Program-made: the position numbers and the translations under genes
Assembly: GCA_944392695.1 (NCBI GenBank)
Contig: CALXXN010000004.1
Location: 1 to 64,000, forward strand
DNA length: 64,000 nucleotides
Source of the DNA: an uncultured Spirochaetales bacterium
GTDB taxonomy: Bacteria; Spirochaetota; Spirochaetia; Sphaerochaetales; Sphaerochaetaceae
Direction: 5' to 3'
In this document: positions 17,801 to 25,748 of the stretch, one piece after another
Layout of the letters: every line of letters starts with the position of its first letter
Numbering within the stretch: the first letter of the stretch is position 1
Notes under the pieces: model-generated
Told to the model about the DNA's origin: nothing
Databases searched by the model: none
The model's input: the letters and a program-made list of their open reading frames with translations, nothing else

Positions 17801-18400
17801 ATTCCTCCAAGTTCCAATGGCTATGTCAATATGAAGCTTGTGGATGTGATGGCTGCTTGTCGTGAGTTCCCGTCATTATCCAAAAGAGGATTGATTGAAG
17901 AATATTTCCGCAGGTATGAGTACGGAATGAATCCACTGACGGCATTGATTCACCATGCATGGTATTTGCAAAAAGGAGAAGAATCAGATGCCTTCCGAGA
18001 CTTGATGGAAAACAACAGCATCCTACTGATTAGTGATTTGCACGATAAGCTTGATGAACCATTACAATCCTATCTCGTAGAGGCTGTACAAGCTTACAAT
18101 CGTACCAAAGATGACTACTTGCATGGATCTTATAACAGTAATCACTCAGAACATGCCAAATTGGGCGGCTTTGATGATGTATACAGCAGCATTGATCGTC
18201 ATGACATGGATGGTTGTGGTGTGCGTGTCGATTCATACTATTCCGATTTTGCTGAGAACACAGATAATAGCAACGACCATCTTGACGTAGAAGGCTTTGA
18301 AGATGCGGATGCCTGGGCAGATGTATTTGATGACGTTGACTGCGCTTCAAACTATTTATGGGATCCGGAATTGTACGATGACGATGATTATTACGAGTGA
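11849..18400 (+). CDS. Giant STAND NTPase with TPR and alpha-helical repeat region
   Basis: The 2183-residue start at 11849 is set by AGGAGGGGGG just upstream. Residues 32-42 (FVGRGDEVEKI) are the lead motif of STAND ATPases, 64-71 (GGPGMGKT) is Walker A, and 263-271 (FVFMLDTYE) is Walker B. A winged-helix-like part follows to about 560. TPRs of the kinesin-light-chain type occupy about 600-755 (GRYEEALSYGNEAF, CDFDKAENLY). The rest, to about 2100, is mostly helical and unrecognised. The end is very acidic (DVFDDVD, YDDDDYYE). No signal peptide, membrane segment, or N-terminal effector domain is visible. Large STAND proteins with repeat sensors include the Avs antiphage proteins and bacterial NACHT/NB-ARC regulators. 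The gene is AT-richer than its metabolic neighbours and stands alone, suggesting transfer. Confidence 0.8.
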   Translation: MKTKDSLSFPSINARSSMAELILNKESAVKKFVGRGDEVEKIVSAIKAIGDDDGKASSVIQLYGGPGMGKTELLEKVCEQLDLEDGSKTCFNTTYGNMVQIPSLPWFYYDFRYGDLDIVSMVLSMAEGLSRKCDFSFPLVAYAASRINMFRNQDNSIARKRNVGDMVGKLGNLGLSIAGNLPLVGPFLGVLKDNMESLEIGLKKSIMLFHHKEIKFSGTRLDRGEVVRRIEETDHRQLTKSIHILFSVDLNANIEKMKGTGPFVFMLDTYEHFSQKTNGKDDWLNGAAGLINSSRNVLWLIAGRNKLPDDQGVWGDVKNVYASMLKELSVDDTCKFFQSVGMEDADFCKSLAGEIDRTPINLDICHFMYLRLPDDSRYDIKLYVDQSPDELFGRYTELMNGDREMVHMVVILSLLEEGWDNDMISIIRQQFRYDFSVTTYSRFLLDFPYFVEHDSIVNRYKIIESARSVFCGKASDIERQRVKASLAQYHVALIEGGRTGADVFEKCAATIVDAGIVTFDIFHEVFEPHILAMVKTGQNELASRLLSTLKKGCAKDDLRLNVILDSLACINDLENDGLVGSRGHEGLSVVGDVLEKLSGHPRYYYNYAKGLEALSQGEYLAAYGYLSKALRLANALFGEYDSMSIEIRTRLSLVLCDLGRYEEALSYGNEAFDTLSLLYGKSALDTQNAMLAVADINSELCDFDKAENLYVQCISVQEETYGEDHIVVLRAKSRYAAHLRRMKDYEKAEEVDAGIIKTVEANPSRGNAASSRLLKVSIPGTGAGGDTVEVEEERPLSDFECIAWTGLGFDLLGQDRTGEAGGCFSKVCIDSGRQDPHSFVRSVMAMSGMVRCAIQENNVISLQSLANRLDEGLQILPMPATIERLVASWAKASCLLFFGQYDESCSICEQALADGMRVFGPENSIIQDIRIVDARAHAKNGDGGRAIALYCEYLQYWNRHGQEDKLELAILELVDLYEGMGRYSDAINICQDKISQCSSKSILLSMAECALKDGNCKAEIEALTRLYEVDGSTEYGNRLFKALVRDERYDDAADFCLPIIDESKYENYIQLIDASEKISQWDRAVALYKKMLDNEWGQYRRQLIDRKIRSSISKYSGAVIKDSFYVGQLKLLILQYDETLDQRYATNLVHGVVDCADEVRRLGRLKPSSELLLLLIPFVEASDAFGYWQSTLSSVLEDCLKFNDWGQVKTIRDQLPEDVLIKLKNGSHSFAIMKMLLVSSILDTPDDTIHFKDLPHGEWNQRDMAVFLAVFFDSIGAEEASLALMRECFSDDGVDWPDSYVSEKLVQICRRLICWYVENGEIADCFRFCMRNWMHDSFPVDAVPVERFIKHMHSHCEINDFHSFIMFLERQGKGESAIKDVCKEFLANAVPSDNVQIGLCAIFTQYACLENGVDKKEALDMLNGLARQIVECYWQQKKDEILEWADKAALESGGFEIGMASFRDYEQDTVRQAKVVKFVERIVVRNNQMMVGFLEDLLHICGEIDDDLYLRRLSFSITVRNKSLVSEDGISALSNLIMSFEEGPLQTYYLEKAQTCVVKSLESGLSCCVGFDEDLGWIRTKLAMKHVCKNQVTQCRNVCSDLRMISKLITWLENAGGDFYALAQMAMNDEGNAFYHFVRSKSLEPLLKRVYHSGWQIADYLLVSLCGVHPSEPGYERVYTEDDNLDIIKCILNADWTDIIQLLNHILNIRRQKHGDAHPYALAISERLLECDISKSGLFVMADKINTYNRTVQSLSALDIMQEESRNIVGGLRELHFDICPGFNQTCLDSKPIGLRACVPYKQFLDTLEKSWSVGRDIFARQEWMRSLVLDFASWFVGDCSFGASDIIRLLAWRKLQNQADDNLQNSFNPHPVMIPTLSEAFLEVLGDSVFSAGLIYTLAMRDAGSSARFIRLEHMATWFESVNEQKAAEQCTEMALCMLEGPEGMQLIGKLHSCGLLPSGSELMEKPSVGLIKLVDCASAAIDIPPSSNGYVNMKLVDVMAACREFPSLSKRGLIEEYFRRYEYGMNPLTALIHHAWYLQKGEESDAFRDLMENNSILLISDLHDKLDEPLQSYLVEAVQAYNRTKDDYLHGSYNSNHSEHAKLGGFDDVYSSIDRHDMDGCGVRVDSYYSDFAENTDNSNDHLDVEGFEDADAWADVFDDVDCASNYLWDPELYDDDDYYE

Positions 18401-18458
18401 TTTGTGGGAGTGGTCCTATACTGGTCTGGATACAATGAATCCAGGTTCATGCAAAAGA

Positions 18459-18498
18459 AAGAGAGGAGGGCGGCCTGTGGACCACCCTCCCATCTCTT
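18459..18498 (-). terminator. Terminator of the acyl-CoA synthetase gene
   Basis: GGAGGG/CCCTCC with outer AAGAGA/TCTCTT pairing (2-base bulge) forms a long hairpin. On the minus strand it is followed by a T-rich run (TCTTTCTTTTG). Confidence 0.65.
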
Positions 18499-18514
18499 GT
18501 TCCGCAACGCTGGG

Positions 18515-20278
18515 TCAGCGGGCGACGTTCGCCCTCTTGATCTTCTTTGTCGTGGTCATCTCCATCGGCTTGTCGAGGATAGTGATCTTCTCGATCTTCT
18601 TGTAACCGACAAGGCTGCGGTTGACCTGGGTGACAGTGTCCTCGATATCCTTCTGGATGGCGGCGGCGTCCATGCCCTTGTCCTTGTAGTATTCACTTGA
18701 GGGATAGATGACCGCTTCAATCGCCTCGCAAGGTACATCCTTCTTCTGCTGGTAGCCACGGATCAGGATCTGCTCTATGTTCTCACAGGTCTGGAAGGCA
18801 TCCTCGATCTCCTCTGGGTAGACGTTCTTGCCACCTTCTGTGACGATGATGTTCTTCGCACGGCCCTTGAGGATGAAGTATCCTTCGTTGTCCAGGATCG
18901 CGAGGTCTCCTGTCTTGAGGTATCCATCCTTGTCGAAGAGGGCGGCTGTGTTCTCAGGATCTTTGTAATAGCCGCTTGTGACGTTCGGTCCTTTGACACG
19001 GATCTCTCCAACACCCTCGCTGTCAGGTTCGGCGACGATGATGTCCATGTAAGGCAGCGCCATGCCGATCGAATCGATCTTGAAGTGGTCGATTGGGTTG
19101 AGTGTCAGTACAGGACTTGTCTCCGTCAGGCCATAGCCCTGGAGGAAGTCCAGTCCGAACTGCTGGTACTGCTTGAAGACCTCTGGTGAGAGCGGGCCGG
19201 CGCCACAGATCAGGATGTTGCCATGGTCGAGGCCGATCTGGGAGAGGATCTTCTTGTTGAAGAAGCCCCTGAGGGGTGACTTTCCAAAGTGCTGTTTGAA
19301 GAAGCCGTTGATGGCCATGGCGCTCTTGACGACGGCGTAGGTGAGCCTGCCCTTCGCCTTGACCTGCTTCATGATGCCTGAAAGGAGCTTGTTGTACAGC
19401 AGTGGGATGCCCATGAAGATCGTGATATGACCCTGCTTGAGGTCGTTGATCATGCGGCTGATCACGATGCCATGGCCGAAGACGCACTCAGCTCCGAAGA
19501 GGACGGTCTCAAGGAGGACTGTCGTACAGGCATAAGAGTGGTGAAGCGGCAGGAGGGCATAGAGCACGTCTTCTTCAGTGACAGGGAGGCTCGCAGAAGT
19601 CGAATAGGCATCCGAGATGATGTTGCGGTTGGTCAGCATCGCTCCCTTCTCATTGCCTGTAGTGCCGCTGGTGAAGAGGATTGCCGCAAGGGCGTTCTCA
19701 TCATGGCAGACGCTCTCGACAATCGTCTTGGGCTGGGACTCCATGATGTTTGGCACGTTGTCGATATGGCCTTTGAGGGTCATGATGCCCCTAAGGCCCT
19801 TGAACCACTCATTGTCCTCTGGGACCTTGTTGATGACATCGATGTCGGCGATCATGAAGACAGCATCGGCGAAGGCCGCAAGGCGGCAGACACGGTCGAT
19901 GTGCAACTGGTTGTCTATTGGGACGATGACAGCACCCATGTAGTTGATCGCCAGATAAGCAACACCCCACTGGATCGAGTTCTTGCCGTTCAGGACGACC
20001 TTGTCACCTGGTTTGACACCCATCTCCACCAAGAGCGAGGCGGCATTCTGGACAAGGCTCCAGACCTGGCTGTAGTCATAGCTCCTGCGTCCTGGCTCGA
20101 AGACTGTGAAGCAGGGGCGGTGTGGTACGCGGTCGACCGAGATCTTGAACATCTCTGTGATAGTGGGCCACTCGCCCTTGAAGTATTTACCCCTCGAAGG
20201 AGCGAGGCGTGCCTCAATCTCCTTGACCGACCTGGCCTGTGTAGCCGTCATTGGCTTTCCTGATGCACTGTCAATCAT
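18515..20278 (-). CDS. Long-chain acyl-CoA synthetase (AMP-binding)
   Basis: The 587-residue protein belongs to the ANL adenylate-forming family. The P-loop is ILFTSGTTGNEKGAMLTNRNI, followed by YALLPLHHSYACTT, GYGLTETSPVLTLNP, the hinge segment YLKTGDLAILDNEGYFILKGRAKNIIV and the C-terminal Lys in TTTKKIKR. It should activate a fatty acid with ATP to acyl-AMP and then acyl-CoA, for membrane lipid building or remodelling. GAGG lies about 10 bases before the ATG. It is monocistronic and convergent with the STAND gene. Chain length and acceptor (CoA or ACP) cannot be told. Confidence 0.9.
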   Translation of the reverse strand: MIDSASGKPMTATQARSVKEIEARLAPSRGKYFKGEWPTITEMFKISVDRVPHRPCFTVFEPGRRSYDYSQVWSLVQNAASLLVEMGVKPGDKVVLNGKNSIQWGVAYLAINYMGAVIVPIDNQLHIDRVCRLAAFADAVFMIADIDVINKVPEDNEWFKGLRGIMTLKGHIDNVPNIMESQPKTIVESVCHDENALAAILFTSGTTGNEKGAMLTNRNIISDAYSTSASLPVTEEDVLYALLPLHHSYACTTVLLETVLFGAECVFGHGIVISRMINDLKQGHITIFMGIPLLYNKLLSGIMKQVKAKGRLTYAVVKSAMAINGFFKQHFGKSPLRGFFNKKILSQIGLDHGNILICGAGPLSPEVFKQYQQFGLDFLQGYGLTETSPVLTLNPIDHFKIDSIGMALPYMDIIVAEPDSEGVGEIRVKGPNVTSGYYKDPENTAALFDKDGYLKTGDLAILDNEGYFILKGRAKNIIVTEGGKNVYPEEIEDAFQTCENIEQILIRGYQQKKDVPCEAIEAVIYPSSEYYKDKGMDAAAIQKDIEDTVTQVNRSLVGYKKIEKITILDKPMEMTTTKKIKRANVAR

Positions 20279-20469
20279 AATAGTGGATCCTCATCTCATT
20301 GATGGTGTTTTCATGTCACTTCCGCTAATATTACATTTTGACCCTGTAATGTCAAGAAAAACCCAAGTCCTTTCAAATCCAGACATTGTCACCATAGTGC
20401 AAATTAACCACCATGCCCTGGATGGAGTGCTGTTGAGGCTCTTGGCGCTTTTCCGCAATAATAGGGGGC

Positions 20470-22047
20470 ATGAGCAACCAGAGTCATTGGGCGGACACCT
20501 ACGCCCAGAAGATCATCCGCGAGAAAGGGGAGAAGGAGTGCTACACCTGTGCCTCCGGCATCACCCCATCCGGCACTGTGCATATCGGGAACTTCAGGGA
20601 GATCATCTCCGTCGAACTAGTCGTCAGGGCATTGCGCCAGCTTGGCAAGCGCGTGCGCTTCATCTACAGCTGGGATGACTATGATGTCTTCCGCAAGGTC
20701 CCAAAGAACATGCCAAAGCCAGAACTCCTGGAAACCTACCTGCGCAAACCCATAGTCCTCGTCCCTGACACATCAGACAGGGGTGCTGAGAGCTATGCCA
20801 GGCGCAACGAGCTGGATGTCGAGGAGGTCCTGCCCACTGTCGGTGTCGCTCCTGAGTACATCTACCAGGCCTCGCGCTACCGCTCATCCTATTACGCAGA
20901 GGGCATCCGCCATGCGCTCGAGTGCCGTGATGAGATCCGCGCCATCCTCAATGAATACCGTACCGAACCCCTGGGGGATGACTGGTGGCCTGTCTCTGTC
21001 TTCTCTTCCTTCACAGGGAAGGACACCACCACCGTCCTGGGCTGGGATGGGGAGTGGGGGCTGACCTACCGTGATGACTCGACCGGCCAGGAGGAGACGA
21101 TAGACCTCCGCAGCACTTCTTATGCCAAGCTCCCATGGAGGATTGACTGGCCGATGCGCTGGGCCAAGGAGGGCGTCGACTTCGAGCCCGCCGGCAAGGA
21201 CCACCACAGCGAGGGCGGTTCCTTCGACACCTCGAGCAAGATCGTCAAGCTCTTCGGTGGCAGCGCCCCTGTCTCGTTCCAGTATGACTTCATCTCGATC
21301 AAGGGCCGTGGCGGCAAGATCAGCTCCTCATCAGGAGAGGTCGTCTCGCTGCCTGATGTCCTCGAGGTCTACACGCCAGAGCTGACACGCTACCTCTTCG
21401 CCTCCACACGCCCGAACACGGAGTTCGCGATCTCATTCGACCTTGATGTCTTGAAGATCTATGAGGACTACGACAACTGCGAGCGTGTGACCTTTGGTCT
21501 TGTGGATGCCAACGAGAAGAAGAAGGAGAAGGAGTCGAGGATCTGGGAGCTCAGCCAGGTCGATCCAGACAGGCTGCCCAAGACCCCTGGCTACCAGGTT
21601 CCATTCCGCCACCTGTGCAACCTGCTGCAGATCCATGGTGGTGACATCGACGCAGTCATCTCGCTTTTCGATGACATACTCCCGGACCAGGTCGAGCGCC
21701 TGCGCACACGTTGCCGTTGTGCCTGGAACTGGATCCGTAATTTCGCACCGGAGGACTTCCGCTTCGCCTTGCAGGGTGGGGATGATGCCCTTGCCGTGCT
21801 GACTGATGCGGAGAAGAAGGCGGTCAGGGACCTTGCCGGCTATGTTGATGAGCACCTTGGGGTGGATGATGACAAGACCTTCTCCACCTGGATCTACAAG
21901 GCCGCCTCTGACAATGGTCTTGAGAACGCCGCCTTCTTCCGCGCGGTCTACCTTGCCCTGATCGGCAAGGAGAAGGGGCCCAAGCTCGCATCCTTCCTCC
22001 GCTCTTGTGGAAAGGAGCGTGTCCACGCCATCCTCTCACGCTATTGA
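20470..22047 (+). CDS. lysS: Class I lysyl-tRNA synthetase
   Basis: The 525-residue enzyme charges tRNA-Lys and belongs to the class I type shared by archaea and spirochaetes, unrelated to the class II enzyme of most bacteria. The Rossmann signature is PSGTVHIGNFRE (HIGN at residues 38-41) and the KMSKS equivalent is GGKISSSSGE. The C-terminal half is the helical anticodon-binding domain. AGGGGGC lies directly before the ATG. This gene is the best taxonomic marker in the window. The ABC exporter genes follow after 18 bases and may share its transcript. Confidence 0.95.
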   Translation: MSNQSHWADTYAQKIIREKGEKECYTCASGITPSGTVHIGNFREIISVELVVRALRQLGKRVRFIYSWDDYDVFRKVPKNMPKPELLETYLRKPIVLVPDTSDRGAESYARRNELDVEEVLPTVGVAPEYIYQASRYRSSYYAEGIRHALECRDEIRAILNEYRTEPLGDDWWPVSVFSSFTGKDTTTVLGWDGEWGLTYRDDSTGQEETIDLRSTSYAKLPWRIDWPMRWAKEGVDFEPAGKDHHSEGGSFDTSSKIVKLFGGSAPVSFQYDFISIKGRGGKISSSSGEVVSLPDVLEVYTPELTRYLFASTRPNTEFAISFDLDVLKIYEDYDNCERVTFGLVDANEKKKEKESRIWELSQVDPDRLPKTPGYQVPFRHLCNLLQIHGGDIDAVISLFDDILPDQVERLRTRCRCAWNWIRNFAPEDFRFALQGGDDALAVLTDAEKKAVRDLAGYVDEHLGVDDDKTFSTWIYKAASDNGLENAAFFRAVYLALIGKEKGPKLASFLRSCGKERVHAILSRY

Positions 22048-22065
22048 TCCGAGGGAGGGCTGGGC

Positions 22066-23781
22066 ATGAAGACGCTCCTAGGCTACTTGAAGCCATACAG
22101 GCGTGAGTGCGTCCTGGCACCGCTGATGAAGCTTGCCGAAGCCCTCCTTGAACTCCTCGTCCCCCTGGTCGTCGCATCAATCGTGGACGAGGCCCTGCCA
22201 CAGGGTGACATGACGCTGGTCATGCGCTCTGTGCTGGTCCTCTTCGCCCTGGCCGCCGCCGGGGCGCTTGTGTCGGTCACGGCGCAGTGGTTCAGCGCCC
22301 GTGCCGCCTCTCTTTCCGCCCGTGATATAAAATCGGCCTTGCTACGCCATATACAGGGCCTGGCTCCTGCTGATCTTGACAGGATCGGCACGGCCAGCCT
22401 GATCAACCGCATGAATGGTGATATGACGCTGGTGCAGAATGGCGTCAACATGGCCCTCCGCCTCTTGTTGCGCTCTCCCTTCATCGTGCTGGGTGCCGCT
22501 GTCATGGCATTCATCGTCGATGCAAGGGCGGCCCTCATCTTCGCCGTCACGATCCCTGTCCTCTCGCTTGTCGTCTACCTGCTGCTGAGGATCAGCGTTC
22601 CACGCTCAAGCCTGGCCCAGAAGAAGCTTGATGCCATACTCCGCCGCACCCGTGAGGAGTGCAGGGGGGCCAGGGTGATCCGGGCCTTCGACCTCGATGA
22701 TGAAGAGGAGGCGGCTTTCAAGGATGAGGCGGCCGTACTCCTCAAGACCCAGAAGGCCGCTGGAGTGGTCGCGGTGCTGACCAATCCGCTTACATCGTTC
22801 ATCATCAACCTGGCGATCATCGCAGTCATCTATTACGGGGGCCTGCGTGTCAACCTCGGCACCCTCAGCCAGGGTGCTGTGATCGCCCTTTTCAATTACA
22901 TGAGCCAGATCCTGGTCGAGCTGATCAAGCTCGCCTCCCTGGTCCAGACAATCATGAAGGCCCTTGCGGGTGCGAAGAGGGTGGAAGACATCTTCGCCCT
23001 CTCCTCTTCGATGGAGGACGGGGCCTTGGAAACCTTTGATGAGGAGGCTCCCGCCCTCGAGTTCGACCATGTGGACTTCGCCTACCACCAGGGTGGTGCC
23101 AAGGCCATTGATGACATATCGTTCAGCCTTCCCAAGGGGGCTGTGCTTGGTGTCATAGGTGCGACTGGATCCGGCAAGAGCACACTGGCCGCACTGGCTG
23201 CAAGGCTCTATGACATCGACTCTGGCTCCATAAGGCTCTTCGGCCATGACATAAGGGATTACAAGCTCTCCTTCCTGCACAGCCAGCTGTCATTCGTGCA
23301 TCAGAAGTCAAGACTGATGAAGGGTACGATCCGGAGCAACCTGCTCATGGTGAGGCCCGGGGCCACACAGGAGGAGCTGAAGGCCGCGCTCAGCGATGCC
23401 CAGGTCTGGCCCATGGTGGAGGAGAAGGGCCTTGACGCCCCTGTTGAAAGCGGTGGTGGGAACTTCTCCGGCGGACAGCGCCAGAGGCTCTCCATCGCAC
23501 GTGGGCTTGTCCATGGAGGTGCCATCCTGATCCTCGATGACAGTTTCTCCGCCCTCGACTACATGACAGACGCCGCCTTGCGCAACTGCCTCAGGAAGCG
23601 TGATGGACTGACGAAAATCATCATCTCCCAGAGGGCCTCCTCGATCATCGATGCCGACCTCATCCTCGTCCTCGAGGAAGGCCGGCTTGTCGGGGCTGGC
23701 ACCAATGATGAGCTGCTGAGGACCTGTCCTGTCTACATGGAGATCCATGAGACGCAGTTCGGTTCCAAGGAGGCGCTATGA
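22066..23781 (+). CDS. ABC exporter half-transporter, degenerate-site subunit
   Basis: The 571-residue protein has six membrane helices (about residues 15-310) and an ATPase domain. Walker A is GATGSGKST and the signature is NFSGGQRQRLS. Walker B is ILILDDSFSALD, with Asp where the catalytic Glu should be. This is the classic mark of the inactive site in heterodimeric exporters of the TM287/288 and LmrCD kind. The next gene overlaps it by four bases (ATGA) and supplies the intact Glu. Substrate cannot be predicted; drugs, lipids or peptides are possible. Confidence 0.9.
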   Translation: MKTLLGYLKPYRRECVLAPLMKLAEALLELLVPLVVASIVDEALPQGDMTLVMRSVLVLFALAAAGALVSVTAQWFSARAASLSARDIKSALLRHIQGLAPADLDRIGTASLINRMNGDMTLVQNGVNMALRLLLRSPFIVLGAAVMAFIVDARAALIFAVTIPVLSLVVYLLLRISVPRSSLAQKKLDAILRRTREECRGARVIRAFDLDDEEEAAFKDEAAVLLKTQKAAGVVAVLTNPLTSFIINLAIIAVIYYGGLRVNLGTLSQGAVIALFNYMSQILVELIKLASLVQTIMKALAGAKRVEDIFALSSSMEDGALETFDEEAPALEFDHVDFAYHQGGAKAIDDISFSLPKGAVLGVIGATGSGKSTLAALAARLYDIDSGSIRLFGHDIRDYKLSFLHSQLSFVHQKSRLMKGTIRSNLLMVRPGATQEELKAALSDAQVWPMVEEKGLDAPVESGGGNFSGGQRQRLSIARGLVHGGAILILDDSFSALDYMTDAALRNCLRKRDGLTKIIISQRASSIIDADLILVLEEGRLVGAGTNDELLRTCPVYMEIHETQFGSKEAL

Positions 23782-25514
23782 CACTGAGACGCTGCCTTGG
23801 CTACCTCCGTTCCTACCGTGGACGCTTCATCCTCTCCCTGGCCTGTGCCATCGCCCAGGTCGCATCCTCCCTCTACATCCCCTTGGTTGCAGGCCGTGCC
23901 ATCGACCTCCTGCTGGGGCCGGGGGAGGTGGACATGCAGTCCCTCATGATCCATCTGTGCCAGGTCCTCTGCCTCGCACTCGTGGGCCTTGCAGCGCAAT
24001 ATGTGCTGGGGCTCTTGAACAACAGCATGTGCTATGGAATCGCGAGGGACATCAGGGACGAGGCCTTCTCGAAGATCCGCCGCCTGCCTTTCTCCTATCT
24101 CGACAGCCACAGCCATGGCGACATCGTCTCCCGCGTGACCAGCGATGTCGAGCAGCTGGCTGATGGCCTGCTTATCGGCTTCAGCCAGGCTCTTACAGCC
24201 ATCATGACACTGGCGATGACGGTCTTCTACCTTTTCTCCCTCGACTACATCATGGCCCTGGTCGTCATAATCCTCTCACCTCTTTCGCTGCTTGTCGCTA
24301 CCTTCATCGCCCGGCGCACCCATCATTTCTTCGCCGACACGGCACGCCGGAGGGGTGAGCAGACCGCGATGAGTGATGAGTACATCACCCAGTCCATGGA
24401 GGTCTTCTCCTATGGCATGGCAGGACGCTGCCAGGAAGCCTTCGACGAAGTCAACGGGAAGTGGGCTGCCGCTTCGCAGAAGGGGACCTTCTACTCATCA
24501 CTGGTCAACCCCTGCACAAGGGCGGTCAACAGCATCGTGTATGCGGTCTCGGCGCTGACAGGATCCATCCTCGTGATCATGGGACGCCTCTCAGTCGGTG
24601 GGCTGGTCAGCGCATTGAGCTATGCGACACAGTTCACCAAGCCTTTCAATGAAATCACGAGTGTGATCACTGAGCTGCAGAACGCGCTTGTGTGCGCCGA
24701 GCGTGTCTTCTCCCTGATCGATGAGGATGAACTTGTCGACGAGGGGACTGGGACGCTTGAGGGCGGGGCGATCTCCATAGACTTCGAGCATGTCTCCTTC
24801 TCATACTCGCCAGACAAGGAGCTCATCAAGGACTTCTCACTCCATGTGGGGCCTGGCGAGCATGTCGCGATAGTTGGACCCACCGGTGCTGGCAAGAGCA
24901 CGCTGGTGAACCTCCTGATGCGTTACTATGAGATTGATGATGGACGCATCCTGGTCAACGGCATGGACCAGAGGGACATCTCCCTTGAAAGCCTGCGACA
25001 GCACTTCGGCACCGTCCTCCAGGACAACTACCTGATGGCGGGCAGCGCCAGGTGGAATGTCAGCATGGGACGTCCCTTCAGCGACACTGAAGTCGAAGAC
25101 GCCTGCCGCAAGGCCCATGTGCATTCAATCATCGAGCGCTTGAGCGATGGCTATGACACGCTCCTCGATGATGACGCAGGACTCCTCAGCGCCGGGGAGC
25201 GCCAGCTCCTGTCAATCGCACGCTGCATGATAGACCTGCCATCCTTGCTGATCCTCGATGAAGCCACGAGCAGCATAGACACACGCACGGAGCGCCTGGT
25301 CCAGGAAGCCTTCAACAAGATGATGGAAGGACGTACGAGCTTCGTCGTCGCACACCGCCTCTCCACGATCCGCCGTGCTGACAAGATCCTCGTCCTCCGT
25401 GATGGTGCCGTCGTCGAGATGGGACGTCACGAGGATCTCCTTGAGCGTGGTGGCTTCTACAGTGAGCTCTACAAGAGCCAGTTCGCCTTCCAAGAGCAGG
25501 CTTTATCCAAGTAG
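23778..25514 (+). CDS. ABC exporter half-transporter, catalytic-site subunit
   Basis: The 578-residue partner has the same layout: six membrane helices, then an ATPase with Walker A GPTGAGKST, signature LLSAGERQLLS, Walker B LLILDEATSSIDTRTE with the catalytic Glu, and the H-loop VVAHRLSTIRRAD. The ATGA overlap with the previous gene ensures equal synthesis. Together they should form one asymmetric exporter in the inner membrane. Confidence 0.92.
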   Translation: MTLRRCLGYLRSYRGRFILSLACAIAQVASSLYIPLVAGRAIDLLLGPGEVDMQSLMIHLCQVLCLALVGLAAQYVLGLLNNSMCYGIARDIRDEAFSKIRRLPFSYLDSHSHGDIVSRVTSDVEQLADGLLIGFSQALTAIMTLAMTVFYLFSLDYIMALVVIILSPLSLLVATFIARRTHHFFADTARRRGEQTAMSDEYITQSMEVFSYGMAGRCQEAFDEVNGKWAAASQKGTFYSSLVNPCTRAVNSIVYAVSALTGSILVIMGRLSVGGLVSALSYATQFTKPFNEITSVITELQNALVCAERVFSLIDEDELVDEGTGTLEGGAISIDFEHVSFSYSPDKELIKDFSLHVGPGEHVAIVGPTGAGKSTLVNLLMRYYEIDDGRILVNGMDQRDISLESLRQHFGTVLQDNYLMAGSARWNVSMGRPFSDTEVEDACRKAHVHSIIERLSDGYDTLLDDDAGLLSAGERQLLSIARCMIDLPSLLILDEATSSIDTRTERLVQEAFNKMMEGRTSFVVAHRLSTIRRADKILVLRDGAVVEMGRHEDLLERGGFYSELYKSQFAFQEQALSK

Positions 25515-25748
25515 GCACCTGACATGCATCCAACCTATGTCCATGAGAAGATGTGAAGACTGCCTTCATTGATGAGGACATCATCATCTGACTTCCTTGT
25601 ACCAGGTTGTCATCTGTTGATTTCTTTTCAGTAGTTGAATTTACTCCCCTGATGATGGCCTGCCCCTGAACCGACAGGCCCCAAAAGTGGACATAATCGT
25701 CCGCACAAGGCCTGGTCATTTCCTATGATGTTGGAAAAGGAGCACGTG

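Noticed and set aside
22066-23781. First ABC subunit as a decayed, non-functional gene because of the Asp in Walker B
   Set aside because: This substitution is standard in heterodimeric exporters, and the partner subunit has the intact site.
25659-25682. GGCCTG...CAGGCC hairpin as terminator of the ABC operon
   Set aside because: The stem is 6 bp with a 12-base loop and no T-run on the plus strand.
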